Part shown: in pieces, positions 1 through 11,170 of the stretch | Position numbering within the stretch: the first letter of the stretch is position 1 | Layout of the letters: each line of letters begins with the position of its first letter | DNA from: Antilocapra americana | Taxonomy: Eukaryota; Chordata; Mammalia; Artiodactyla; Antilocapridae | Assembly: GCA_007570785.1 (NCBI GenBank) | Contig: ML662442.1 | Coordinates: forward strand, 37,149,818 to 37,213,817 | Length of the DNA: 64,000 nucleotides | Reading direction: 5' to 3' | Made by a program: the position numbers and the translations under genes | The notes under the pieces: model-generated | Databases searched by the model: none | What the model saw: the letters and a program-made list of their open reading frames with translations, nothing else | Told to the model about the DNA's origin: nothing

Positions 1-50
1 CATGGGGTTGCAAAGAGTCGACATGACTGAACAACTAACCCTTTCACTTC
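1..50 (+). mobile_element. BovB or Bov-tA 3' end, cut by window edge
   Basis: The first 50 bases carry the typical BovB/Bov-tA tail in plus orientation: the CATGGGGTTGCAAAGAGTCG motif followed by a GACATGACTGAACAACTAA-like end. The rest of the element lies outside the window, so BovB and its derived SINE cannot be told apart. Confidence 0.8.
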
Positions 51-148
51 ACCCCTAAGAATGGCAGCAGGGGGACCATGCACAGGCTGGGAGCTCAACA
101 AAGATGTATTAGATTAATAAGCACTCCATACGTGGGTTCCTCCTGTGT

Positions 149-161
149 GTCATTTTTGCAA
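149..161. repeat. Target site duplication, left copy (BovB at 162-2469)
   Basis: GTCATTTTTGCAA is repeated exactly at 2470-2482, bracketing the BovB element. Confidence 0.9.
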
Positions 162-2469
162 GTTCAGTTCAGTTCAATTGCTCCGTCATGTCTGACTCTG
201 CGACCCCATGGACTGGAGCATGCCAGGTTTCCTTGTCCTTCACCAACTCCCAGAGCTTGCTCAAACTTGTGTCTATCAAGTCAGTGATGCCATCCAACCA
301 TCTCATCCTCTGTCAACCCTTCTCCTGACTTCATTCTTTCTCAACACCAGGGTCTTTTCCAGTGAGTCAGTTCTTCCATTCAGGTGTCCAAAGGATTGGA
401 ACTTCAGCTTCAGCATCAGTCCTTCCAGTGATTATTCAGGACTGATTTCCTTAAGGATTGACTGGTTAGATCTCCTTGCAGTCCAAGGGACTCTCAAGAG
501 TCTTCTCCAACACCATAGTTTAAAAGCATCAATTCTTTCAAAAACTCAGCTTTCTTTATGGTCCAACTCTCACATCCATACATGACTACTGGAAAAACCA
601 TAGCTTTGACTAGACAGACATTTGTTGGCAGAGTAATGTCTCTGCTTTTTAATATGCTGTCTAGGTTGGTCAGAGCTTTTCTTCCAAGGAGCAAGCGTCT
701 TTAATTTGATGGCTGTAGTCACCATCTGCAGTGATTTTGGGGCCCAAGAAAATAAAGTCTATCACTGTTTCCATTGTTTCCCCATCTAATTGCCAATAAG
801 TGATGGGACCAGATGCCATGATCTTCATTTTTTGAATGTTGAGTTTTAAGCCAGCTTTTTCACTCTCCTCTTTCATTTTCAGCAAGAGGCTCTTTAGTTC
901 TTTGCTTTCTGTCATAAGGGTGGTGTCATCTGGATATCTGGGGTTATTGATATTTCTCCTGACAATCTTGATTCCAGCTTGTTCTTCATCTGGCCTGGCA
1001 TTTTGCATGATGTACTTTGCAGATAAGCTAAATAAACAGGGTAACAATTTAGAGCCTTGATGTACTGCTTCCCCTATTTAGAACCAATCTGTTATTCCAT
1101 GTCTGGTTCTAACTGTTGCTTCTTGACTTGCATACAGATTTCTCAGGAGGCAGATATGTGGTCTGGTATTCCCATCCCTTTAACAATTTTCCAGTTTGTT
1201 GTGATCCACACAGTCAAAGGCTTTGGTATAGTCAATGAAGTTGAAGTAGATGTTTTACTGGAATTTTTGATGATCCAGCGAATGTTGGCAAATTGATCTC
1301 TGGTTCCTCTACCTTTTCTAAATCCAACTTGTACATCTGGAAGTTCTCGGTTCAAGTACTGTTGAAGCCTGGCTTGGAGAATTTTGAGCGTTACTTTGCT
1401 AGCATGTGAGATGAGTGCAATTGTGCAGTAGTTTGAACATTCTTTGGGATTGGGATTAAAAACTGACCTTTTCCAGTCCTGTGGCCACTGGTGAGTTTGC
1501 TGGCATATTGAGTGCAGCACTTCCACAGCATCATTTCTTACAATTTGAAATAGCTCAGCTGGAATTGCATCATGTCCACTAGCTTTGTAGTAATGCTTCC
1601 TAAAGCCCAGTCGACTTCACAGTCCGGGATGTCTGACTCTAGGTGAGTGATCACACCATCGTGGTTATCTGGGTCATTAAAATCTTTTTTGTATAGTTTT
1701 TCTGTTATTCTTGTCACCTCTTCTTAATATCTTCTGCTTCTGTTAGGTCCATACTGTTTCTGTCCTTTATTGAGCCCATCTTTGCATGAAATGTTCCCTT
1801 GGTATCTCTGATTTTCTCGAAGAGATCTCTAGTCTTTCTCATTCTATTGTTTTCCTCTATTTCTTTGCATTGATCACTGAGGAAGTCTTTCTTATCACTC
1901 CTTGCTATTCTTTGAAACTCTGCATTCAAATGGATATATTTCCTTTTCTCTTTTTCCTTTAGCTTCTCTTCTTCTTTTCTCAGCTATTTGTAAGGCCTCC
2001 TCAGACAACCATTTAGTCTTTTTGCATTTCTTTCACTTGGGGATGATCTTGATCACTGCCCCATGTACAATGTACTCTGTCTGTCATATCTAATCCCTTG
2101 AGTCTATTTCTCACTTCCACTGTATAATCATAAGGGATTTGATTTAGGTCATATCTGAATGGTCTAGTAGTTTTCTCTACTTTCTTCATTTAAGTCTGAA
2201 TTTTGCAATAAGGAGTTCATGATCTGAGCCACAGTCAGCTCCTGCTCTTGTTTTTCCTGACTGTATAGAGTTTCTCCATCTTTGGCTGCAAAGAATATAA
2301 TCAATCTGATTTTGGTATTGATCATCTGATGATGTCCATGTGTAGCATCGTCTCTTGTGTTGTTGGAAGAGGGTGTTTGCTGTGACCAGTGTGTTCTCTT
2401 GGCAAAACTCTGTTAGCCTTTGCCCTGCTTCATTTTGTACTCCAAAGCCAAATTTTCCCATTATTCCAG
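162..2469 (-). mobile_element. BovB LINE, 5'-truncated, with target duplication
   Basis: This is a 2.3 kb BovB retrotransposon in minus orientation. Its 3' end, with TTCAGTTCAGTT-type repeats, is at 162. Read on the minus strand it encodes broken pieces of the BovB polyprotein. An endonuclease segment at 2186-2461 contains QIDYILCSQRW and GSDHELLIAKF. Reverse transcriptase pieces at 1143-1526 and 670-1047 contain NIQKMKIMASG. Frameshifts and stops separate these, so it is inactive. The 13-bp sequence GTCATTTTTGCAA flanks it at 149-161 and 2470-2482, which marks a clean 5'-truncated insertion. Confidence 0.95.
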
Positions 2470-2482
2470 GTCATTTTTGCAA
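2470..2482. repeat. Target site duplication, right copy (BovB at 162-2469)
   Basis: Exact copy of the 13-mer at 149-161. Confidence 0.9.
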
Positions 2483-2584
2483 AGGGAAGTGTAAATCAAA
2501 CTCTCTACAGTATCATATTTAGTGCTTGGTTTCCTTAATATTGTGAGGGTATAAGAATATAGTGTTAAGAATGCCTGTTTTGAT

Positions 2585-2875
2585 GAGAGACCCAGTTAGA
2601 TTCCTGATTCCACCACTTACTAGCTGTGTGCCTTGGGTTTAACCTCTCTGAGTCTTGGAACTCAAATTTCTATGGAAACTGCTTAGATTTGGTTTTGGCT
2701 TTACCCCTTACAAATTGTGTGACCTACCTACATCTCAGTTTTCCCATCTGTAATGTGAAGATAATCAAATGCTTATTTCATTTGTGTTGGGGATGAGTTA
2801 GGGGCATTGCATGAAAAGTGCTTAGCATGCTGCTTAGATGGGCACATATAAGTGCTTAAATAAAGTTGGCTGTTA
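2585..2875 (+). repeat. MIR SINE remnants
   Basis: Two adjacent MIR-like stretches. The first has the core CTTACTAGCTGTGTGCCTTGG followed by a CTCTGAGTC stretch. The second has TGTGTGACCTACCTACATC, then CAGTTTTCCCATCTGTAA and a tail near AGTGCTTAAATAAA. These match the conserved MIR core and 3' region. Boundaries are approximate. Confidence 0.7.
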
Positions 2876-3109
2876 CTTTTTTTGTTACCAATAGGTATAA
2901 GATAGAAAGGTGTGTTTTGAGGGATGGCACATCTAAGGCAAATGTTACGGGCTTTTAAATAATATCCAGTGAGAACCAATGAATGGTTATTTCTACATTA
3001 GTGTCTTAACACTTTCCCTAAGATGAAACTTCAGATACAATCTATATCCGAATATCTAGCAGATTTCTCTGGGTATTTTAGGGGTAATTTTAGGGATGAT
3101 GGTCGTCAC

Positions 3110-3119
3110 TGATATTTCT
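3110..3119. repeat. Target site duplication of the ISCA1 retrocopy, left
   Basis: TGATATTTCT, repeated at 3753-3762 on the other side of the retrocopy. Confidence 0.8.
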
Positions 3120-3752
3120 TTCCTTTTTTTTTTTTTTCATTTTCAAATGCATCACTTTATTTTCCTTGGGAGGCAGCCATACATTACACAGCTTAAGCAT
3201 GTGACAGTCACATGGTTTCTTCAATAAGCCCTAGAGCTTCCACAGCTCTCCTGGGGCCTACAGCCCGAGCAGTCCTGAGGAGTCAAATGTTAAAGCTTTC
3301 TCCACAGCCCCATGTTCCTTTGATGTTTGGGTTATTGAACACAAACTCACTGGATAATTTGTCTTCAACATAGTCCATTTCTGTTCCTAACAGTGTTAGC
3401 TGTGCTTTCTTCTCGATGAACACTCTGACTCCATCTTGAATAACTTCTTCATCAGAGTCTCCTTTAGTCTTTGTATATTCTAAAGTGTAGGAAAGGCCAT
3501 TACAATCCCTGGTTTGGACACCAACTTTCACACCAACATGTTCAGGCTTATCTTTAAGAAGTTGTTTTATCTTGTTTACTGCTGAAGGTGTCAGGGTGAG
3601 GGCGGCCCGGGTGGGCTGCAGCTTCCTCTTGCTCACAGCCCGGACAGTGGCCCGAACTAACGAAGCCGACATCCTCGCCGTCCTGGCACCCCGGTGCCTA
3701 GGGCTGGAGCTCGGCCATCTCAACCTCTCTCCATGGACACCACGGGCGCTCT
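3120..3752 (-). pseudogene. ISCA1: ISCA1 processed retrocopy
   Basis: An intronless copy of ISCA1 mRNA lies antisense in the METTL24 intron. It carries 5' UTR sequence, the full reading frame (3283-3672), a 3' UTR with AATAAA on the minus strand (complement of 3156-3161) and a poly(A) tail seen as 14 T at 3124-3137. The 10-mer TGATATTTCT flanks it at 3110-3119 and 3753-3762, an L1-type target duplication. These are all hallmarks of L1-driven retroposition. No promoter evidence is visible. Confidence 0.93.
3283..3672 (-). CDS. ISCA1-like ORF of the retrocopy
   Basis: The frame encodes 129 residues, the full length of ISCA1, a mitochondrial A-type carrier that helps insert [4Fe-4S] clusters. 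It starts MSASLVRATVRAVSK (a likely mitochondrial presequence) and ends CGESFNI, with no stop or frameshift. Against my memory of mammalian ISCA1 it has Arg53 to Gln, Gly56 to Asp and Cys121 to Trp. Cys57 and Cys123 are kept, but the three-cysteine ligand set C57/C121/C123 is broken by TGT to TGG. Cluster binding is therefore probably lost even if it is translated. The frame is also open upstream to an ATG at 3789, adding 39 residues from 5' UTR and flanking DNA. I treat it as a young pseudogene rather than a working gene. Confidence 0.85.
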   Translation of the reverse strand: MSASLVRATVRAVSKRKLQPTRAALTLTPSAVNKIKQLLKDKPEHVGVKVGVQTRDCNGLSYTLEYTKTKGDSDEEVIQDGVRVFIEKKAQLTLLGTEMDYVEDKLSSEFVFNNPNIKGTWGCGESFNI

Positions 3753-3762
3753 TGATATTTCT
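3753..3762. repeat. Target site duplication of the ISCA1 retrocopy, right
   Basis: TGATATTTCT, identical to 3110-3119. It lies just upstream of the copied 5' UTR when read on the minus strand. Confidence 0.8.
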
Positions 3763-4208
3763 ATGTATAAAGTTTTTTTCTCCCCTCATTGCAATTGCTA
3801 CCTAAATTTAGCAGGAAGTTAAAAACTGATACTGCTTGAATTTTTTTCTTGTAGTTTTTTTAAAAAACTCTTCATTTCCCCCTTATTTTCTGGCTTTTAG
3901 CCATACATGTATTTATAGTTATCAACTAATCCTCTCTTTTCACTTGAGTTGAGACCTGAACATATATCTTGATTATAAGCAGAAATGATTTTTACCTAAT
4001 TCTGTATTTGCAATTTTGTACTCTTTTTCTTAAAGAGGGTCCTCAAATAAAATAAGCTTCAAGCTTAACAAAATCTGATATACCCTAATTATGTTACACT
4101 TGTTTTGCAGATGAAAGACTTGACACATTCAACTTAAAATTGCCTAAAGTGAATATTATTATGGAAGCATTATAAGACTAAAGATACTTTATTTTCTTGT
4201 TCCACTTG

Positions 4209-4587
4209 TTATTCAGTCACTCAGTTGTGTCTGACTCTTTGTAAGCCCATGGACTGCCGCATGCCAGGTTTCCCTGTCCCATCACCATATCCTGAAGTTT
4301 GTTCAAATTCCTGTCCGTTGAGTCGGTGATGCCATTCAACTGTCTCATCCTCTGTTGTCCCCTTCTCCTCCTGCCTTCAGTCTTTCCCAGCATCAGTGTC
4401 TTTGGCAGTCAGTCAGTTCTTTGTATCAGGTGGCCAAAATATTGGAGCTTCAGCTTCAGTATCAGTCCTTCCAAAGAATATTCAGGATTGATTTCCTTTA
4501 GGATTGACTGGTTTGATCTCCTTTCAGTCCAAGAGACTCTCAAGAGTCTTCTCCAACACCACAGTTCAAAACCATCAAATCTTTATG
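4209..4587 (-). mobile_element. BovB 3' fragment with target duplication
   Basis: A strongly 5'-truncated BovB of about 380 bp, minus orientation, from the 3' end (TATTCAGTCACTCAGTTGTG) to the TCTCCAACACCACAGTTC region. The 15-mer TTCTTGTTCCACTTG flanks it at 4194-4208 and 4588-4602. Confidence 0.92.
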
Positions 4588-6079
4588 TTCTTGTTCCACT
4601 TGAGGCTTGACTAAAGTTTGCTTTCTTTCTTCAAGGAAAAACATCTGTTCTTTCAGTAAAAATATACAGATGTGTAGAATTCACTGAATAGTCAAAATAA
4701 GTCAGTATCTGGCTTCTTATGCATATACTAGAATTTCAAATGTATAGAATAAAGAAGAGTACTAACTTCATTAACATAATGCCTCAAGACTAGATTTTTT
4801 AAGGCTAAAGGGACTGACCAGGTATGACTTTTGCAGATCCTTTTTGTTAATGCATTGTAAATTTCTGAGCTGAGAAAGGAAGGGAGAGTGCAGTGTAGTG
4901 GTCATGAGAATTCTGGAAGGAGAGGAATTGCCATGGTTTTTGAGTGTAGGAGGCGGAAATAAGAAGGAAATAGGTAGGGGATCTACAGGAAGAGTGGCAG
5001 TTCCAGAATTTAAAAGTTGCTTACTAACTCAGTAAGTGATGAATAAGTTAACTTCTAACAGGCATGGGTTGCTGGACTGTTTCACTGCCACTACCTACTT
5101 CTTCACAGAAGACTTCAGCTCTAAATAAAATTTCCAACAGGGGCAACAGTAGCTAAGAATACCATAATAGGTTGAATATATTTAAAATTAGGTTAATTTA
5201 CATGTGAAAAAAATTATATTGGCTTAAACAGTAGGAAAATTATCTTCCTCTCACATAAGAGAATTCTAGAGGTAGGTAGTACAAGTCTTATATAGAGACT
5301 CCATAGTTCTCAGGGATCCAAACTTAATCCAGTTCTTCTTCCTTCTTAGAGTGTAATCCTTCTCCTCAGGGTCCAGTATTGCTGCTGCAGTTCCAGCCAT
5401 CACATACTCACTCCAGGCAAAGGGACAGAGGAAACACTAAGTATAGCCTTTTCCTTAAAGCGAACTTACTGGAAATCCCACATGACACTTTTACTTTTAT
5501 CTCATTGGTCGGATTTTAGTCACATGTCCACACAGCCAAAAGAGAGGTGAGGAAATATAGTCTTTTATCTGGGCAGCAGTGTGATCAACTAGAAATCATG
5601 GTTTTGTTATTGAGAAAGAAGAATGAATAGTTATGTGGGCAAGTGATAGCTCTGCCATGCTATATAGTTCCCTTTAAATTAAACAATAGTATATGTTGCT
5701 ATTTTTCTCTACTAAGAGGAAAGCATTTCATAGGATATGAATTTGTATTAATGTTTTTAGTGGTGAGCTGGTATTGATCAGGAGCAAATTTAGAAAACAC
5801 CATATTGTGCTTTTCTGTGTACTTCTGGTGCAGAGTGATTCTTGGCAGAGAGAGAGATTGAGAGAAGAAAGGAATCATGCTTCTTTCTCAAATATTGTAG
5901 CAGTCATTAAATAAAACACTTCGCTAGTCCTTAAGTCTCAAGGAAAATGAAGCTTAGGGTTGTAGACTTGTCTCAAAGCTGTATTAATGTTTGATGAATG
6001 TTAATGGGGTATGTGTGTGTATGCATGTATAATGTGTAGGTGTATCTAAGACTCAGAGCGGAGAGTGATGTTTGAGATG

Positions 6080-6205
6080 TAGAATATCTGCCACTGATTA
6101 ATTAATTTGTGATCTTGGATAAATCATTAGGCTTTAGTTTTCCTTGTCTAGAATATGAGAAAGTTGGATCAGATGTTCACATATACCTACTGGCTCTAAT
6201 CTTCC
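6080..6205 (+). repeat. MIR-like remnant
   Basis: Weak MIR core: TTTGTGATCTTGGATAAATC, followed by TTAGTTTTCCTTGTCTAGAA and ATCAGATG. Divergent, so the call is tentative. Confidence 0.45.
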
Positions 6206-6355
6206 AGAACCTGGATCCTTGGAGGTCCCTTTAACCTTTGTCCATTCACCCATCCATCCACCTGTCTATGTATTAATTTGTTCAGCCATCCACCTATCAT
6301 CTATTTTTGATAGTGCCTGGTAGTGAACTAGAACCTGAGGGTTCAAAAATAAATG

Positions 6356-6540
6356 AGTTCCCTGGTGATCCAGTGGCTAAGACTCTGTACTCCCAGTACA
6401 GGAGACCTGAATTCGATTTCTAGTCAGGGAACTAGATCTCACATGCTACAACTAAATATCCTACAAGTTGCAACAAAGATCTATATGCTGCAATTAAGAC
6501 CCAGTGCAGCCAAATAAATAAATAAATATTTTAAAAATAT
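6356..6540 (+). mobile_element. CHR-type tRNA-derived SINE
   Basis: Starts TTCCCTGGTGATCCAGTGGC, continues through a GATTTCTAGTCAGGGAACTAG stretch and ends in a TAAATAAATAAATA tail after CAGTGCAGCC. This is the cetartiodactyl CHR SINE layout, in plus orientation. Confidence 0.8.
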
Positions 6541-7304
6541 ACAAACTAAAGATTATAAAAAATAAGTTAATGGCTTCATGCAGCTTAGTGTCCAGTCTAA
6601 GGCATAAGAATTATACCTTTTTTGCCCATTGTCAGATGGAAATGTAGTTGAAACTATTTTCAATTTCAGCTGCCAATGTGCTGTATACAGATGATTCTTA
6701 ACTATCATGGCTGAAATATCTCTGTATATTTCCTGTACAAAATTTTAATTCTACCCCTGAGTCATCTCCCCAAACATAACTGCTATAGTGCAGGCAAAGC
6801 CCATTTTAATGTTAGCTTAAACATGATAATGTTAACTGAGGGGAGGGGCGTGAAGGGATTATGGACTACACTAAGAATTGATAAAAATTAATAGCTAACA
6901 CCAAAGGAGCACATACTCTGTGTTAGGTGCTGTGCATGGTGAGTTATGTATATTTCTTGTTTAATCTCAAGAAAGCCCTGTAGTAGAAGTCCTGTTGTTT
7001 TCCTCTGATCAATGTGATAAGGCAACTGGCCTCAGAGGCAAGGTCCCAGGAACTAAATTTTCATAGAAAAGTGCTCATGGGCATAAACACACATTTTTTT
7101 TTGTACACAGTTGCAAGTTGTTACAAGCCTCACCAACACCTTGATGATATGTTTAGGAATTCCTGACCTAACTGTATGCTAATTAAGAAAACAACTGGTG
7201 TTGGGAAAACAACATTTATCTCCCCAGGCTAAAGATTACCAATGTGTAGATACTTTCTGCATCTGTTTATAAGAAGAGGGAGAACCCAGCCTGTGCTGAG
7301 GTCA

Positions 7305-7975
7305 GTTCAGTTCAGTCACTCAGTTGTCTCCGACTCTTTGTGACCCCAGGGATTGCAGCATCCCAGGCTTCCCTGTCCTTCACCAACTCCTGGAGCTTGC
7401 TCAAACTCACGTCCATAGAGTCAGTGATGCCATCCAACCATCTCGTCCTCTGTCGTTCCCTTCTCCTCCTGCCTTCAGTCTTTCCCAGCATCAGGGTCTT
7501 TTCCAGTGAGTCAATTCTTCCATTCAGTAATCCAAAGGACTGGAGCTTCAGCTTTAGCATCAGCCCGTCCAGTGAATATTCAGGACTGATTTCTGTTAGG
7601 ATTGACTGGTTGGATCTACTTGCAGTCCAAGGGACTCTCAAGAGTCTTCTCCAACACCACAGTTCAAAAGCATCAGTTCTTCGGTGCTCAGCTTTCTTTA
7701 AAGTCCAACTCTCACATCCATACATGACCACTGGAAAAACCATAGCTTTGACGAGACAGACCTTTTTCGGCAAAGTAATGTCTCTGCTTTTTAATATGGT
7801 ATCTAGGTTTGTCATAGCTTTTCTTCCAAGGAGCAAGCATCTTTTAATTACATGGCTGCAGTCACCATCTGCAGTGATTTGGGGGCCGAAGAAAATAAAG
7901 TGTCTCACTGTTTCTTTTGTTTCTTCATCTATTTGCCATGAAGTGATGGGACCAGATGCCATGATCTTAGTTGTA
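7305..7975 (-). mobile_element. BovB 3' fragment, about 670 bp
   Basis: Minus-orientation BovB coding a 3' part of the reverse transcriptase frame in one open stretch (7312-8001), with [18 protein letters not shown] and [13 protein letters not shown], characteristic of the BovB C-terminus. TGCTGAGGTCA at 7294-7304 and TACTGAGGTCA at 7974-7984 look like a target duplication with one mismatch. It is 5'-truncated and has no endonuclease domain, so it cannot be active. Confidence 0.9.
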
Positions 7976-8027
7976 CTGAGGTCAAGTCCTTTGAAAACCA
8001 TAAAAATTCAACCAATGTCATCAGCCA

Positions 8028-8200
8028 AGTCCAGTGATTCTCAAAGTGTTTGTCTAATGGTTCTCCAAGTGTCATCCTTCAACCAGTGGCATCACCATCC
8101 TTCAACCTGGGCTCCTGATGAAAATGCAAATACTCAGGCCCTACTCCAGATCCACTGAATCAGAACTTGTGTGTTCACAAGCCCCCCAGCTGATCCATAC
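8028..8200. repeat. MER5A-like DNA transposon remnant
   Basis: The order CCAGTGATTCTCAAAGTG, then CTCCTGATGAAAATGCAAAT, ACTGAATCAGAACTTG and CAAGCCCCCCAGCTGAT follows the MER5A (hAT-Charlie) consensus as I remember it. It abuts the BovB at 7305-7975. Confidence 0.65.
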
Positions 8201-8444
8201 ATCACATATATCATCCATACATCACATAACATGAGATGCTCCAAGTATCACGATGTATCTGATGCATGTGACACTCTGAATAGCCCTATCCAATAGAACT
8301 TTTTATGATGATGGAAATTCAAACAGTTGCCTGGTGCTGTCCTTGATGCTATCTGACTCTGTCCTGGGCCAGGTCCCTTTTTGCCACTTTGACCCTGCCT
8401 AAATTTGTGCTTCTTGGTTCCTTGCTGTTGCGTGTCACCAGTAG

Positions 8445-8545
8445 CCCTTTTTTTTAAAATTTATTTTTTAATTGAAGGATAATTGCTTTGCAGAATTTTG
8501 TTGTTTTCTGTCAAACAGCAACATGAATCCCTGCTGACTTCTTAA
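8445..8545 (-). mobile_element. L1 3' end fragment
   Basis: TTTTTAATTGAAGGATAATT followed by GCTTTGCAGAATTTTGTTG and GTCAAACAGCAACATGAATC matches the ruminant L1 3' UTR end in minus orientation. Confidence 0.7.
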
Positions 8546-9654
8546 CATGTCACTGGCTCACCCATCTCTGTCCCTGACCTATGTTTCTGGTGTTATACAT
8601 TATATGACCTCACCCAGCCCGGAAGTTTCTTGCCCAGCAGCTTCAGGTTAGCTCCTGTGGAATAGGCTAGATATTTGACAAAATAAGTCTTTGTTTGTAA
8701 ATGTTTTCCTTAATGCCTTTAAAATTCATTTACAGAGTGTTGCTCCCTGTAGAGGTCACATCTGTGAGCTGATTACTACATAAAATTATTCTTTTATTAT
8801 TAGTTCAGAATTGGTCCTACATTAGCTTAAAGTGACCCTTCATATTTCCCATACTATGCAGGGTAAGCCTTATCTCCCGTTTCTTAGTGGTAGCGGATAT
8901 CCTGTAATGTTACATTTCTGACAGCCAATGATGATAATTGGGCCTGATTTAGTGTGTTTAAAGTCTAAGGCTCTTAAAGACACTTTTAATCCTCTTGTTC
9001 ATTTAAGATAGATTAATTTCTTCTATTTTTCTACAAAACAGGATCCTCTTTCTAATGTGTTCATTCAGGTTTTAATTTTGTAGGTGCAGAGATATATCTT
9101 GCTTTGAGAAGATGCTATTTAAAAGCCTGAATTTGCTTGGTTTTAATCATTAAATTACTTTTCATAATTAAAAGAGGTTGTATTGATAAAATAATTCTAA
9201 AATTATGATTGAGTATTGACCTAAACCACAGTGAGTATGGAGAATGAATGTAGCATTTATTTTTAGGGTGGTAGGTAATTGCTGATAAATTAATTAAAAA
9301 TATGAATAATTCAGTGAGTAGTTAAATAAATAATAATTTTAAAAATAAAGCCTAATTCCAAAACTCAGTTTCCACACTCTTTTTAAGGAATCTATCTTTT
9401 ACAGACTGTGAGATATATCTGTAAATGTGATATACAGAATATATAATTCTGACTTCAAACCAGACTGCCCATGTTGTTGAAAGCAAGCAGCTGTGTTTGT
9501 AGGTCAGTTGTGGCACAAATAAAAGAAGTCCCTTGTTCTATGTTAGTTGATTGATAAGATGTATGGTTAATATTGACATTTTATTGGAGTTATGTAGTTT
9601 TGGCTTTTATCCAGGGATTTTGATTAATATAATGATTAATTAGGATGGTAATTA

Positions 9655-10197
9655 TAAAGGATGGTAAGACACTTGCTCCTTGGGAGAAAAGCTATGACAA
9701 ACCCAGACAGTGTCTTAAAAAGCAGAGCCATCACTTTGCTGACAAAAGTCTGTATAGTCAAAGCTATGGTTTTTCCAGTAGTCATGTATGAATGTGAGAG
9801 TTGGACCATAAAGAAGGCTGAACACTGAAAAACTGATGCTTTCAAATTGTGTTGCTGGAGAAGACACTTAAGAGTCCCTGGAGATCAAACCAGTCAGTCC
9901 TAAAGGAAATCAACCCTGATATTCATAGGAAGGACTGCTGCTGAAGCTGAAGCTCTAATACTTTGGCCACATGATGTAAAGAGCTGATTTATTGGAAAAG
10001 ACCCGGATGCTGGGAAAGATTGAGAGCAGGAGGAGAAGGAGGTGACAGAGTATGAGGTTGGTTGGATGGTTTGATGACATCATTGACTTAATGAACGTGA
10101 GTTTGAGCAAACTCTGGGAGATAGTGAAGGACAGGGAAGCCTGGCATGCTGCAGCCCATGGGGTCACGAAGAGACATGACTGAACAACTGAACAATA
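9655..10197 (+). mobile_element. BovB 3' fragment, about 540 bp
   Basis: Plus-orientation BovB 3' end. It includes ACTTGCTCCTTGGGAGAAAA, TATGGTTTTTCCAGTAGTCA and GAGAGTTGGACCATAAAG, and ends in the BovB tail near 10170-10197. Many mutations; non-coding. Confidence 0.9.
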
Positions 10198-10283
10198 ATA
10201 AATAACCAGTTTGAAGCTTTAATGCACATTTTATAGGTGGAAAAAGAATCTATCTCCTTTTAAAGGTTTAATATGGAACAACG

Positions 10284-10398
10284 GGGCTTCCCAGGTGGTG
10301 CTAGTGGTAAAGAACCTGCCTACCAATGCAGGAGACCTGGGTTCAATCCCTGGGTTTGGAAGAACCGCTGGAGGAGGGCAACCTGCTCCAGTATCCTT
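10284..10398 (+). mobile_element. Bov-tA SINE, first half (split by insertion)
   Basis: tRNA-derived head of a Bov-tA SINE: GGCTTCCCAGGTGGTGCTAG, then a GCAGGAGACCTGGGTTCAAT box-B region and GGAGGAGGGCAACCTGC. It stops inside the element at CCAGTATCCTT. The remainder resumes at 11171. Confidence 0.9.
10383..10398. repeat. Target duplication, left copy (split SINE)
   Basis: CTGCTCCAGTATCCTT, found again at 11171-11186. The two copies bracket a 772-bp insertion. Confidence 0.9.
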
Positions 10399-11170
10399 TT
10401 TTTTTTTTTAATTTTTGAACTTGTATTTATTTATTTAAGAATTAAGACAGGAGGGCCTGTGATATGACTGGTATGGTTAAGCACAGTGATTCCCAGTGGA
10501 GGCCTCTGAGGTTGATCTGCTTGGGTTCTGATTCTGGGTCTTAGTTATTAACAGTTTAACAATGGAAATAAGAGGAAGCTACCGAAACTCTGTTTTCTCA
10601 GCAGATATTCTTGGAGTTAATTGGAGATAACTCAGGGAAACAGCTTAGTACAGTGCCTGACATGGATTAGCTCTCAGGCCTTTGGCTATTAGGGGAGTGA
10701 TACAGTCTTGGAAGGTTTTTTTTTTCCTGCCATTTCGTTGTCTTAACCAACTTTTCTTTATTGTTCTTGTTTAGTCGCTAAGTCGTGGCTGACGCTGTAA
10801 CCTCATGGACTGCAGCATGCCAGGCTGCTCTGTCTTCCACTGTCTCCTGGAGTTTGCTCAAATGCACATCCACTGAGTTGATGATGCTATCTCATGATCT
10901 CATCCTCTGCCACCTTCAGTCTTTCCCAGCATCAGGGTTTTTCCAGTGAGTCAGCTCTTCTTGTGAGGTGGCCAAAGTATCAGAGTTTCAGTTTTACCAT
11001 CAGTCCTTCCAGTGAATATTCTGGGTTGATTTCCTTTAGGATTCACTGGTTTGATCTCTTTGCTATCCAAAGGTGTCTCAAGAGTCTTCTCCAGCACCAC
11101 AGTTTGAAAGCATCAGTTCTTTGGTGTTCAAAAGTCTTCATGGTCCAGTTCTTATATTTGTACAAGACTA
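10399..11170 (-). mobile_element. Polyadenylated BovB plus downstream-sequence insertion
   Basis: A single insertion inside a Bov-tA SINE, bounded by a 16-bp target duplication. Read on the minus strand it begins with a 5'-truncated BovB 3' end (11170 to about 10757). It continues through about 345 bp that is not BovB, has an AATAAATAAATA signal (complement around 10423-10435) and finishes in poly(A), seen as T from 10397 to 10409. BovB normally has no poly(A) tail. The layout therefore suggests a read-through transcript mobilised by L1 enzymes, that is, a 3' transduction or chimeric retrocopy. Confidence 0.8.

Noticed and set aside
7312..8001. 229-codon open frame, the longest in the window
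   Set aside because: It is the C-terminal part of BovB reverse transcriptase inside a truncated LINE, not a host gene.
7340..8158. 272-codon plus-strand open frame
   Set aside because: It is the antisense of the BovB at 7305-7975 running into a MER5A-like remnant. No homology or start context supports it.
10284..10360. tRNA-like A and B box sequences in SINE heads
   Set aside because: They belong to tRNA-derived SINEs, with no cloverleaf of a working tRNA gene.
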